The notes: a model not told the origin generated them from the letters alone. DNA of 64,000 bases from Brevibacillus parabrevis (GCF_003710905.1 NZ_RHHV01000006.1:186001-250000), one strand, 5' to 3'. Counted from the first letter of the stretch, positions 18,741 through 26,156 are shown. Program-made: numbers and translations.

Positions 18741-18758
18741 CCTAAAACATCCCTTAAA
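18741..18758. repeat. 18-bp direct repeat, copy 2, in the divergent intergenic region
   Basis: CCTAAAACATCCCTTAAA has one mismatch to copy 1. It lies about midway between the importer promoter and the regulator promoter, roughly 110 bases upstream of the importer -10. A further partial CCCTAATAC lies at 18722. Together these look like binding sites for one regulator. Confidence 0.6.
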
Positions 18759-18812
18759 CACTTTTTCGTTGCCTGTTGGATTTCCTTTTCTCTCACCGGC
18801 GATATATGGCAT

Positions 18813-18841
18813 TTGCATAAGAAATCAAAACATACTATGAT
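18813..18841 (+). promoter_or_regulatory. Predicted promoter of the divergent regulator gene
   Basis: TTGCAT (18813-18818), a 17-base spacer and TATGAT (18836-18841) lie 73 bases before the ATG at 18915. Confidence 0.6.
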
Positions 18842-18914
18842 GCCGAAAAGAGGATCGATCCGCTTCGCGACGAATAGAGTAAACCCGTACTTTACCGTTT
18901 AGTTGGAGGACATA

Positions 18915-20231
18915 ATGATCATACGAGTCGGCATAGTTGGTCCAAAAGATTCCGTGGAATTAATGAAAAGGGTCGGACGAGAGTTCGCAGACCGCATCGT
19001 GCTCATTCCGTTTATATACCAGCGTGCGGAGGAAGCCGCCACCATTGTCGCAGAAAACGAAATGGATGTAGACATCTGGTTTTTCTCCGGGATTGGCCCT
19101 TATTCCATGGCTAGACAGCATTTGCAAAAGCAGAAAGCTTTTTATCCGCAGATCAACGCCAGCGTGCTTACGAAAGTTCTTTTGGAATTGGTATACCGCG
19201 ATGGCCTGTCACTTGATCGTGTCAGCTTCGATACGGTGTCCGAAATGCATTTCCGCGAGACGCTGGAAGAGCTTGGCCTGCAATGCGACCAGCCTTTTCT
19301 CAATCCGTACCAGGAATTTCGCCTGACCAACCATTTGGTGGCTTACCATACCGCGCTCGTGCGGGAAGGAAAAGTAGACGCTTGCGTCACCGGGATGCTC
19401 TCTGTCACCGAAGAATTGCAACGCCAAGGCATCCAGGTGTATCGGATGGGGTTCACCCGCTTGACGTTCCGCGAGATTTTCAAGCAAATTTTGCAGGAAG
19501 GCGAGACTTTGCACTTCAAGCGCTCGCAAATCGCCGTTCAGCTGCTCGAAGTATCAGAAGTGGAGAAGCTCGCCAGCGAGCCTGCAAACGCTTACGATTT
19601 GCGTCGCCTCGACCTCAAGCTGCAAGAGCTTGTGCTCGATTATGCCGAGTCGATTTCCGGCAGCTTTGTCTCCTTGGGCAATTACAAGTTCATTTTGTTT
19701 TCGACTCGCGGCTCTTTTGAAGACAATCCGGCGTTTCACCCCACTACCCTGCTGGAAAAAATCATGCTGCTCACCAGCTCTTCGGCCAATATGGGCATCG
19801 GGTTCGGCGTCTCTGCTCTGGCGGCAGAACGCAACGCGCAACTGGCTCTCGTGCACGCGAAAAAACACGGGAACGCCGCTGTCCTCGTCGACCACGACGG
19901 CTCGATCGAAGGCCCGCTGCGCCAGGCGAAAAGCATCAGCTACGAATATTGGACAGAAGACAAGGAGATCAGCGAGGGGCTGAAAAAGGCGGGCGTCAGC
20001 ATCACGACGCTGAACAAAATTATCTCGGTGCAAAAAGCTTTGGGCCAAAACTATATTAGCGCAGCGGAGATGGCGGAATGGATGGGCATGACACCGCGCA
20101 ATGCCCGGCGAATTTTAAGCGATTTGGCGGAGCACAACGTCATCGAGCAAATTGGCGAGGAGACGCCGACCAACCGCGGGCGGCCACGCAAAATATACCG
20201 CGTGCTCCCCGCTTTGTCCGAAAGTCCGTAA
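18915..20231 (+). CDS. Probable transcriptional regulator with nucleotidyl-cyclase-like core and C-terminal HTH
   Basis: A 438-residue soluble protein divergent from the peptide importer. The N-terminal part (about 1-180) looks like a sensor: it starts MIIRVGIVGPKDSVELMKRV and contains IPFIYQRAEEAATIV. The middle (about 215-335) contains SFVSLGNYKFILFSTRG and NMGIGFGVSALAAERNAQLAL, which recalls the degenerate GGDEF-like or GTP-cyclohydrolase-III-like core seen in some regulators. The C-terminal 70 residues form a winged-HTH-like unit (AAEMAEWMGMTPRNARRILS, then GRPRKIYRV). The ATG at 18915 follows TTGGAGG by 6 bases. Position suggests it controls the importer, perhaps through the repeated 18-mers. 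The domain assignment is by eye. Confidence 0.75.
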   Translation: MIIRVGIVGPKDSVELMKRVGREFADRIVLIPFIYQRAEEAATIVAENEMDVDIWFFSGIGPYSMARQHLQKQKAFYPQINASVLTKVLLELVYRDGLSLDRVSFDTVSEMHFRETLEELGLQCDQPFLNPYQEFRLTNHLVAYHTALVREGKVDACVTGMLSVTEELQRQGIQVYRMGFTRLTFREIFKQILQEGETLHFKRSQIAVQLLEVSEVEKLASEPANAYDLRRLDLKLQELVLDYAESISGSFVSLGNYKFILFSTRGSFEDNPAFHPTTLLEKIMLLTSSSANMGIGFGVSALAAERNAQLALVHAKKHGNAAVLVDHDGSIEGPLRQAKSISYEYWTEDKEISEGLKKAGVSITTLNKIISVQKALGQNYISAAEMAEWMGMTPRNARRILSDLAEHNVIEQIGEETPTNRGRPRKIYRVLPALSESP

Positions 20232-20325
20232 TGCCTGCCATCTGACATGTCCACCTTGCGCCAGCAAACCATACGGGCAACGCCATGGTGGCCTGCGCCA
20301 TCATACCAAGCAGGCACGATCACGT

Positions 20326-20501
20326 CGCCCTGCGCAAGCGGCCACCTCCCTTTTCAGGAAAAGCATCAAGCCATTTCGTTTTTCACGCAAAAAACCAGTC
20401 GCAGACACGACCATGGCGCCCTGCGCAGGCAGCCACATCCCTTTTCAGAAAAAACAGCAAGCCGTTTCGTTTTTTACGCAAAAACCAGTCGCAGGCACGA
20501 C
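20326..20501. repeat. Tandem imperfect repeat, two copies of about 86 bp
   Basis: Copies at 20326-20411 and 20417-20501 both run from CGCCCTGCGCA through CCCTTTTCAG, AGCAAGCC or ATCAAGCC, TTTCGTTTTT and ACGCAAAAA to CCAGTCGCAG and CACGAC. The period is about 91 bases. A further fragment, GCAGGCACGATCACG, lies just upstream. The last unit runs into the terminator hairpin, so the array may derive from duplication of a terminator arm. Confidence 0.75.
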
Positions 20502-20535
20502 GCACTCGGGAGTGCCGTGTCGGACTGGTTTTTTT
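20480..20535. terminator. Bidirectional terminator between convergent genes
   Basis: AAAAACCAGTC (20480-20490) pairs with GACTGGTTTTTTT (20523-20535), and an inner stem GCACTC (20502-20507) / GAGTGC (20510-20515) closes the hairpin. T tracts on both strands can serve both the plus-strand regulator and the minus-strand transporter. Confidence 0.8.
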
Positions 20536-20552
20536 GTGTGGCGCACAACATT

Positions 20553-21473
20553 CTAAACGTTGCAGCGATTCGGGCCATCTGCCATCCGCTGTGCTGCCGC
20601 CGTCTGAACCGATTGCTTTTTCCGCATGCTGGCGACGACCACCCCTGCGACAATCAGCAGGGAACCGCCCGCCTGAATCGCGGTGACTTGCGAGCCGAGC
20701 AGCAAAAAGCCGACCAGCATGGCGACGAACGGCTGCAAATTGAGGAAAATCGCCGCTTTGCCCGTCCCGACGATTTGCAGTTGCGAGTTCCAGACGATCC
20801 CGCAAACCCCTTGCATGAGGATAGCCGTGACGATCAGCATGCCCCACGCCCACGCTTCATGGCTGATGTGCGCCGAGGAGTCGAGCGTCAGCAAGGCCGC
20901 AGGCGTCAAAAACAGCGTCCCTACTGTCGTCGAATACACCGTCGTAATAAACGGCTGCATCGTCTGCGTCAGCTTGCGAATGATGATCATCGACGCCGAG
21001 AAAGTCACCATCGCAATGACAATCAGCAGCACTCCTTTGGAGATCGAGAGGCCCGCTCCGATCCCGACGACGAAAAAGGTGCCGAGCAGCGCGATCCCCG
21101 AACCGATTTTCATGCGCAGCGTAAACTGCTCCTTTAAAAACATCGAGGCCAAAACCGCTGTCACAATCGGAGCCAGCGACAAAATCAGCGAGGCGGTCGT
21201 GGCGTCAGTCGTCAACAGGCCGTTGAAATAAGCGGTTTGGTTTGCCAATGTACCGACAAGCCCGAGCAAAACGAGCAGTCCCAGCTCACGCAGCTTGATT
21301 TTTACGAACTTTTTCGTCACCCACGCGTACAGGACGAGAAACAGCGACGTGAACAGCAACCGGACATCAGCCAGAAAAAGCGGTGGAAATTCTTTGACGA
21401 GCATGCTCCCGAACACAAAGTTACTCCCCCACAGCGTCACACAAAAAAGCAACAACAAGTACGACCGAATCAT
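20553..21473 (-). CDS. DMT superfamily transporter (EamA family)
   Basis: A 306-residue protein with ten hydrophobic segments in two EamA halves: LLFCVTLWGSNFVFG at the N-terminus and a second repeat from about residue 150 (GVLLIVIAMVTFSASM). It probably exports a metabolite or drug, with the substrate unknown. The ATG at 21473 has GAAGGA upstream; a GTG at 21491 would add six residues and is less well supported. No partner gene is evident. Confidence 0.9.
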   Translation of the reverse strand: MIRSYLLLLFCVTLWGSNFVFGSMLVKEFPPLFLADVRLLFTSLFLVLYAWVTKKFVKIKLRELGLLVLLGLVGTLANQTAYFNGLLTTDATTASLILSLAPIVTAVLASMFLKEQFTLRMKIGSGIALLGTFFVVGIGAGLSISKGVLLIVIAMVTFSASMIIIRKLTQTMQPFITTVYSTTVGTLFLTPAALLTLDSSAHISHEAWAWGMLIVTAILMQGVCGIVWNSQLQIVGTGKAAIFLNLQPFVAMLVGFLLLGSQVTAIQAGGSLLIVAGVVVASMRKKQSVQTAAAQRMADGPNRCNV

Positions 21474-21576
21474 TGTTTTTCCTTCTTTCACCCGTTACAT
21501 GATAGAATCACGTATGCAATCGTACATGAGAAGCCCGAAAAAGTCCATGTGAAGATGCGCTATACTCTGAACTAAT

Positions 21577-22503
21577 TTATGTCTTTCCACATCCTGACGA
21601 ACCACGGTCAAACACGGAATTGGCGATTAGCTCGTACGAACGCAGTCTCCTGGCGTAATCGGGGAAGTCGGTAATGACCATGATTTCCTCTGCCTGATAG
21701 CGCCACGCAATTTCTTCCAGCTTTTCGCGAACATGCGACGGATCGCCCACAATTGGCGGCCTGCGGAAAGCTTTTTGGCTCAACCGGACACAGGCGGTTG
21801 CTTCTTCCAACGTTTCCGCGCAAATAACCCCTACGGCGACGATTACCTCCGGATTTGGCTGATGAACGGACGGCTTGTAGTCTCGCCTGTAGGCAGCAAC
21901 GACTTCCTCCCCCTCCGCTTCGCTCATGAACAGGCCGTAGACGTATCCGGCCCCGTTTTCTGCGGCGTAGCCCGCGCTTTTTTGATTCGTGCCCAAAAGC
22001 CACAGCTTGGGCGGCAGCGGCGGGATCGGGCGAGCCACCACAGACTCGCCCTCTACGGTAAACTCCTGACGCAGCAAGGCAGCCAACTGTTGCACCAGCT
22101 CCGGCATGCGGCCAACGTCCTGCAAAAAACGGTCGTTCAACGCAAGCGTCGCATGAGCAGAGCCTCCCGGAGCGCGGCCCACGCCCAGATCGATTCGCCC
22201 CGGATACAAGGTAGCCAGCAAGTGAAACGCCTCGGCAACTTTATACGGCTTGTAATGAGGCAGCAGCACCGCTCCCGACCCGATTCGGATACGATGCGTC
22301 TGCGCCCCGATATGGGCGAGCAAAACTTCCGGTGTGGACGAAGCCAGTCCGGGCATGTCGTGATGCTCGGCAACCCAATAACGGCAATACCCGAGCTGCT
22401 CGGCAGTTTGCGCGAGCAAGACTGCTTGCTTCAAGGCGCAAGCAGGATCAACGCCCTCATAAATCGGCGCCAGGTCCAGCACACTCCATTTTTGTATCGG
22501 CAT
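21577..22503 (-). CDS. LLM class flavin-dependent oxidoreductase (luciferase-like)
   Basis: A 308-residue protein with an MsnO8-like pattern: VLDLAPIYEG at the start, YWVAEHHDMPGLASSTPEV near residue 45, and IDLGVGRAPGGS near residue 105. These mark bacterial-luciferase-like FMN-dependent monooxygenases. The substrate is unknown. The ATG at 22503 has AGGTGG about nine bases upstream; the longer frame to 22533 has no such site. It is a single gene between two transport/envelope genes. Confidence 0.9.
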   Translation of the reverse strand: MPIQKWSVLDLAPIYEGVDPACALKQAVLLAQTAEQLGYCRYWVAEHHDMPGLASSTPEVLLAHIGAQTHRIRIGSGAVLLPHYKPYKVAEAFHLLATLYPGRIDLGVGRAPGGSAHATLALNDRFLQDVGRMPELVQQLAALLRQEFTVEGESVVARPIPPLPPKLWLLGTNQKSAGYAAENGAGYVYGLFMSEAEGEEVVAAYRRDYKPSVHQPNPEVIVAVGVICAETLEEATACVRLSQKAFRRPPIVGDPSHVREKLEEIAWRYQAEEIMVITDFPDYARRLRSYELIANSVFDRGSSGCGKT

Positions 22504-22651
22504 AAAAGCATTCCACCTGTTTGTTAGTCGCAACCGTTTCTTTCGTTCCCTCTAGCATAGCGCGATCCGCCGCGCGTGCACAACCGCTCCGGTGCCCCGA
22601 AGCTTTTCCCTTTTCCTTGTCCATGCTCCCCTGATCGGTGACGTAACGACA

Positions 22652-22690
22652 AAAAAACAGGCCCGCTCCCCTTTCGGATGACGGACCTGC
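22652..22690 (-). terminator. Rho-independent terminator after the acyltransferase gene
   Basis: On the minus strand CAGGTCCG pairs with CGGGCCTG (one G-T pair), followed by seven T. It lies just past the stop at 22706. Confidence 0.8.
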
Positions 22691-22705
22691 CTACAGGCTC
22701 CTGCT

Positions 22706-24853
22706 TTATTCCTGTGTATCTTGTGCTTCTTTTGGAGCGGCAGTCTCCTGTTTGTTTTCGTCCGAAGCTGGCTTTTGGCTCTCCTCCGCCTTCGGTGCTG
22801 GCGCTGGCGCTGGTGTTGCCTCGTTGGCTGGCTTTTCGGCTTTTACCGGAGCAAAAGTTTTCGCGACGAGCAAAGCATACGCCCGCGCGCCTTCCGAGTT
22901 GAGATGCACGCCGTCCTTGTAAAAATACGTATTTTTTCCGGCACTCGCGGAATGCCAATCGATCAGCGTCATGTTCGGATGGGCAGCTGCCACCTCTGCC
23001 AACGTCTCGTTGACGACGCTCTCCCACGGTCGCGGCACACGCGTATTGATCAAAATGACCTGGTCAACGCCATCCAGCGCCTTCAACAGCTTGTCGAGCT
23101 GCCCCTTGCTGAACGAGCCATTCGTTCCCAGTTCGATAATGACCCGGCTGCCAAGCTGTCCCTTCGCTCGCAGCGCCTTGATGACATCGGGCGCTTGCGC
23201 CATTTGTCTGCCTACCTTGCCGTCAATGACGATGCCTGGCAACAGCTTCGCCAAGTACGGCTCGATATCGAGCATGACCGAATCGCCGATGGCGGTAATT
23301 CCTTTTCCGGAAGTAGCGGCAACATCAGGCTCCTCTGATGCTTTTGGCTGTTTGGAAGCAGCGGAATTGTCCTGATTTTTTGCGGGAGCCGTTCCGCCTT
23401 GGGCAGGCTTTCCAGCGTTCGGTTTTGACTCGGTTTTCGGTTTCGTCGCGGTTTGCGTGCTCGGCTTTTGTGTTGGTTCCGGCTTTTTCTGTGTCACCGG
23501 TACTTGCGGGCCGTGCGGCTTGGCATCCACGTCTTGCTCTTGTGAATGGTCTTTTTGTCCCGAATTTTCGGCCGCTGCTGACGCTTCCGCAAGTTTTTGC
23601 ATGGCAGACGTGTCTCCCGCTGTCGCTCCGGAGGTCAGCGATGCCACCCCGAAGTAGAGCACAGCCAGTGCGAAGGCGCAGCCTGAGGCGAGAATCTTTT
23701 TGGAACGCTTGGGAGCGCCCTGCTGCTTGCTTGTGCCGAGCTTCGCCCACAGTTTTCCCAAAGCGCCGTGACGAATCGGCTCCTCCATGTACTTCCACGA
23801 CAGGGCTGCGAGCACGATGCACGCCAACACTTGCAGACACGCCCGCAACACGGCGAACGCCCCGCTTTCCTCAGCCGCAGCAGTCGGGCTGGTGAGCACA
23901 ATCACCGGGTAGTGCCACAAATAAATGCCGTACGAGCGCACGCCGAGCCACTTGAGCGGCTTGCAGCCCATCCATTTTGCCAACGAGCTTGCCGGGTGAG
24001 CCAGCACAGCTACCAGTATCGCACTGACAATCGACAACAGGACAAGTCCGCCCTGATACAGAAAATCGTCGTACTGGTTTGTCTTCCAGATCGCCAAGAG
24101 CAAAATCGCCAGGCTCACGCATCCGATCACATCCAGCGTGGCCCGCGCTTTGCCGGAGATAGTTGTGGACAGCTTGCGACTCGGCCACATCATCGCCAGG
24201 GCGGCCCCGATCAACAGAGCGAATACCCGCGTATCCGTCCCGTAGTAAATCCGGCTCGGGTCCTCTCCCGGTTCATACATGACAGCCATCAACACGGCGG
24301 AAACGGCTGCCAGGCCGAGCGTCAAAATCACGAGCGGGCCGCGGCGCTTGATCAAGGAAAGTCCGAGCGCGACCAAGAGCGGCCAAATCAGGTAAAACTG
24401 CTCTTCTACCGCCAAAGACCACAGATGTCCAAGCGGCGAAGGCGGACCGAACTTCTCGAAGTACGATACTTCGGAAAAGACCAGCCACCAGTTGCTGACG
24501 TAGAAAAGAGCGGCCCAGACGTCTCCGCGCAAGCGCCCCATCTGCTCGGGCGAAAACAGCGCGACACTGGCGACAACCACCACCAGAAGCAACAGCAATG
24601 CCGGTAAAAGCCGTCTGGCCCTGCGCAGCCAGAAGTCTTTCATATCCAATCGCCCGTTTCTGCTCCACTGGGCAATCAGCAAATCGGTAATCAGGTAACC
24701 AGAGAGGACGAAAAAGATGCCGACTCCAAGGAGTCCTCCTGGCGCCCAATTGTAATTCAGGTGATAAATAATGACTGCGAGTACCGCCAGAGCCCTAAGC
24801 CCGTCGATCCCGGGCATGTAGCGGCTGTGGGCAGCCTTGATCGGTTCAGGCAT
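22706..24853 (-). CDS. OatA-like acyltransferase (acyltransferase 3 plus SGNH hydrolase domain)
   Basis: A 715-residue protein. The first 370 residues are a polytopic acyltransferase-3 domain (YMPGIDGLRALAVLAVIIYHL and VGIFFVLSGYLITDLL). Next comes a transmembrane segment and a Lys/Pro/Glu/Thr-rich linker (about 420-535). The outer SGNH domain has ITAIGDSVMLD (nucleophile Ser), ELGTNGS and KDGVHLN (Asp and His). This architecture matches peptidoglycan O-acetyltransferase OatA and related cell-surface O-acyltransferases: acyl groups cross the membrane and are placed on an outer glycan. The C-terminus carries an additional Pro/Ala/Glu/Lys tail of about 45 residues. AGAGGAGG precedes the ATG. 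Confidence 0.92.
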   Translation of the reverse strand: MPEPIKAAHSRYMPGIDGLRALAVLAVIIYHLNYNWAPGGLLGVGIFFVLSGYLITDLLIAQWSRNGRLDMKDFWLRRARRLLPALLLLLVVVVASVALFSPEQMGRLRGDVWAALFYVSNWWLVFSEVSYFEKFGPPSPLGHLWSLAVEEQFYLIWPLLVALGLSLIKRRGPLVILTLGLAAVSAVLMAVMYEPGEDPSRIYYGTDTRVFALLIGAALAMMWPSRKLSTTISGKARATLDVIGCVSLAILLLAIWKTNQYDDFLYQGGLVLLSIVSAILVAVLAHPASSLAKWMGCKPLKWLGVRSYGIYLWHYPVIVLTSPTAAAEESGAFAVLRACLQVLACIVLAALSWKYMEEPIRHGALGKLWAKLGTSKQQGAPKRSKKILASGCAFALAVLYFGVASLTSGATAGDTSAMQKLAEASAAAENSGQKDHSQEQDVDAKPHGPQVPVTQKKPEPTQKPSTQTATKPKTESKPNAGKPAQGGTAPAKNQDNSAASKQPKASEEPDVAATSGKGITAIGDSVMLDIEPYLAKLLPGIVIDGKVGRQMAQAPDVIKALRAKGQLGSRVIIELGTNGSFSKGQLDKLLKALDGVDQVILINTRVPRPWESVVNETLAEVAAAHPNMTLIDWHSASAGKNTYFYKDGVHLNSEGARAYALLVAKTFAPVKAEKPANEATPAPAPAPKAEESQKPASDENKQETAAPKEAQDTQE

Positions 24854-24977
24854 GCTGGCGGCCTCCTCTGCTTGTTGTTTGGCGAGTCCGTACTTCCTTG
24901 CGTGTGTTCGTCAGATCCTTGCCATTCGTAACATTCCTTGCTTGCTTCTTGCTTACCGTGCTCGCCATGCAGTTCAT
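24846..24977 (-). CDS. Hypothetical 43-residue ORF overlapping the acyltransferase start
   Basis: ATG at 24977 follows AAAGGGGAG with 7-base spacing and opens a frame of 43 codons starting MNCMASTVSKKQARN, rich in Lys, Arg, Thr and Gln. The stop overlaps the first bases of the acyltransferase gene, so the two could be translationally coupled. I recognise no family. It could be a leader ORF or chance; the good ribosome binding site is the main support. Confidence 0.35.
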   Translation of the reverse strand: MNCMASTVSKKQARNVTNGKDLTNTRKEVRTRQTTSRGGRQHA

Positions 24978-25068
24978 CTGCATTCTCCCCTTTAATTTCC
25001 GTTCTGTTTTGTTCATGAGTTGACGGGGGCAGTCATTACACATCGGGAATTGCGTGCTTTATGAATGC

Positions 25069-25111
25069 AAAAACCCCTGGTTTCTTTGGTCCGCTGAAGA
25101 AAACGGGGGTT
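25069..25111 (-). terminator. Terminator-like hairpin upstream of the acyltransferase leader
   Basis: On the minus strand AACCCC (25111-25106) pairs with GGGGTT (25077-25072). An inner GTTTTCTT pairs with AAGAAAC with one bulge, and a T run follows. It would end transcripts coming from the 25.1-25.4 kb region, or attenuate those entering the acyltransferase unit. Confidence 0.6.
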
Positions 25112-25343
25112 GGTCTCGTTCATTATCTTTATGGAAAATGAATTGTTCCAATCATCATTGCCCGTATTCAGGATGTGGTGCCCAACGTTTTTCCTGTGAA
25201 ATGTGCTCCTTCTTCTTATGTATGGCTGTTTCCCCTCTTTCCTTCCTTGGATTTTTTCGGCACACTCGGCTTTCCTTTTTGCATGAAAGGAGCCTGGCCT
25301 GCCTTTTGGCCGACTGGAAATGGGCTTCCTTCTGATCGACCTA

Positions 25344-25393
25344 AAAAAATTGCCCGGTCATGTTTTTCTGTCGTCTTGCGTCGTGTCCGGCAA
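25344..25393 (-). terminator. Terminator-like hairpin with T tract, minus strand
   Basis: On the minus strand TTGCCGG (25393-25387) pairs with CCGGGCAA (one bulge), followed by seven T. It lies immediately downstream of a TATAAT at 25413-25408. Confidence 0.55.
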
Positions 25394-25533
25394 CTTCTTG
25401 TAACCTGATTATAAGACGCAAAACAGTAAAAACGCGTTACAAATTGTTTACATTCCTTCCCGATTTTTTCCGGGCAGAAAAACGCGGCAAAAGACAGGCG
25501 GAAAGCTTCCTCTTCCCGTTTGCAGACAAAAAA

Positions 25534-25561
25534 AGCCGACGGGGAATTTCCACCGTCAGCT
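25534..25561 (-). terminator. Rho-independent terminator after the small membrane protein gene
   Basis: AGCCGACGG (25534-25542) faces CCGTCAGCT (25553-25561) with eight of nine pairs, and the minus-strand arm runs into seven T. Confidence 0.75.
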
Positions 25562-25626
25562 CTACTTTTGTCCTGGATATCAAAAAAGGATGTCCGCTAC
25601 ATATCAGGCCCGCATGGGATCGTCTA

Positions 25627-25851
25627 TTAAATGTGATGAGTAAACAAATAGTTCAGGAAAAATCCCCCACTAATGACGGCAATAGCCATACAGACGATGC
25701 CGCTGCGCACCCGTTGGGAGAGCAAACGCATAAAGCCTACACAGAAAAACACACCCGTTACCAAAAAATAGGAAATCCCGACCCAAAACACATTCCAAGG
25801 CAGGCTCGCAAAATCCACGTTACCCAAAAGTGAACACCATCCCTGTACCAA
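25627..25851 (-). CDS. Hypothetical small two-helix membrane protein
   Basis: A frame of up to 74 residues (TTG at 25851) with two hydrophobic stretches, VFWVGISYFLVTGVFFCVGF and GIVCMAIAVISGGFFLNYLF, joined by a short basic loop (RLLSQRVRS). The start is uncertain: TTG or GTG codons further in (for example at 25818) may be used, since no site is strong. Support comes from an extended -10 promoter about 30 bases upstream and a terminator 66 bases downstream, which make it a free-standing unit. I recognise no family. Confidence 0.55.
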   Translation of the reverse strand: MVQGWCSLLGNVDFASLPWNVFWVGISYFLVTGVFFCVGFMRLLSQRVRSGIVCMAIAVISGGFFLNYLFTHHI

Positions 25852-25887
25852 TCTACTTTTCTTTCATTTTTGCATAAAGGATACTCC

Positions 25888-25896
25888 ATTATAACA
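25888..25896 (-). promoter_or_regulatory. Extended -10 promoter of the small membrane protein gene
   Basis: On the minus strand TGTTATAAT is an extended -10 (TGnTATAAT). The -35 region is weak, as is usual for extended -10 promoters. The predicted start point is near 25881. Confidence 0.55.
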
Positions 25897-26006
25897 TTGA
25901 TCGCCCCTTGATTTGCCAATTTCACTCAGATCGTAACAGAAGTGTCATATGTTTTTGGCCAGAACGCTTCCTGATCGCATTCTGCTAGTTCCGCCAGGAT
26001 GTTTTT

Positions 26007-26015
26007 TGCTATAAT
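26007..26015 (+). promoter_or_regulatory. Extended -10 promoter of the efflux pump leader
   Basis: TGCTATAAT with no good -35. The predicted start point near 26022 would give a 5' leader of about 135 bases before the pump's TTG. Confidence 0.65.
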
Positions 26016-26030
26016 CAGCGCTAACAAAAC

Positions 26031-26152
26031 TCCCCCTATGAAAAAAGATTGGTGAAATGAAATGATGGCATTCTCACAACTGACGAAGTGCAAACCTCCG
26101 ATCCCGTAATTTCCCTCTGACCGTTTGAGATTTTTCAACGAATAGGGGGAAG
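26031..26152 (+). promoter_or_regulatory. Candidate translation attenuator with two anti-Shine-Dalgarno segments
   Basis: The pump's ribosome binding site AGGGGGAAG (26144-26152) can pair with two upstream segments. TCCCCCTAT (26031-26039) is perfectly complementary to ATAGGGGGA (26142-26150). TTCCCTCT (26111-26118) pairs with AGGGGGAA (26144-26151) over 8 bp with one G-U. A short leader ORF (26062-26109) ends two bases before the second segment, so a ribosome stalled at its end would cover that segment and free the ribosome binding site. This is the layout of antibiotic-inducible translation attenuators such as those before cat and erm genes. The pairings are seen; induction is inferred. Confidence 0.65.
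26062..26109 (+). CDS. Leader peptide MMAFSQLTKCKPPIP upstream of the efflux pump
   Basis: A 15-codon ORF with GGTG seven bases before its ATG (a second ATG follows directly). It ends Lys-Cys-Lys-Pro-Pro-Ile-Pro-stop. The KCK triplet fits the Arg/Lys-X-Arg/Lys pattern known for macrolide-dependent arrest, and Pro-Pro-X-Pro is a slow, EF-P-dependent sequence. Its stop lies next to the second anti-Shine-Dalgarno segment. An even shorter frame (MKKDW, 26038-26055) precedes it without a ribosome binding site. Confidence 0.6.
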   Translation: MMAFSQLTKCKPPIP

Positions 26153-26156
26153 TATT

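Larger units (their letters stand above)
20232..20552. other. Non-coding stretch between convergent genes with a tandem duplication
   Basis: This 321-base stretch separates the regulator (plus) from the DMT transporter (minus). It holds two imperfect 85-base repeats, a partial third unit and the shared terminator. Open frames here only reflect the repeat and have no ribosome binding sites. Confidence 0.7.
24978..25626. other. Gene-poor 650-base stretch with minus-strand hairpins
   Basis: No convincing gene is seen. Three terminator-like hairpins are oriented to the minus strand (25069-25111, 25344-25393, 25534-25561). A TATAAT on the minus strand (25413-25408) lies just upstream of the second, so a short RNA of about 60 bases is possible. 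Short frames such as one beginning MQKGKPSVPKK lack clear ribosome binding sites. Confidence 0.5.

Noticed and set aside
20326-20501. CRISPR-like array
   Set aside because: Only two imperfect 85-base copies with almost no spacer; no cas genes in the window.
20152-20556. A 134-codon plus-strand frame between regulator and DMT transporter
   Set aside because: It merely reads through the tandem repeat and terminator. Its repeats of protein sequence reflect the DNA duplication.
26038-26055. Five-codon frame MKKDW before the main leader peptide
   Set aside because: No Shine-Dalgarno sequence; its ATG overlaps the first anti-SD segment. Kept only as a side note to the attenuator.
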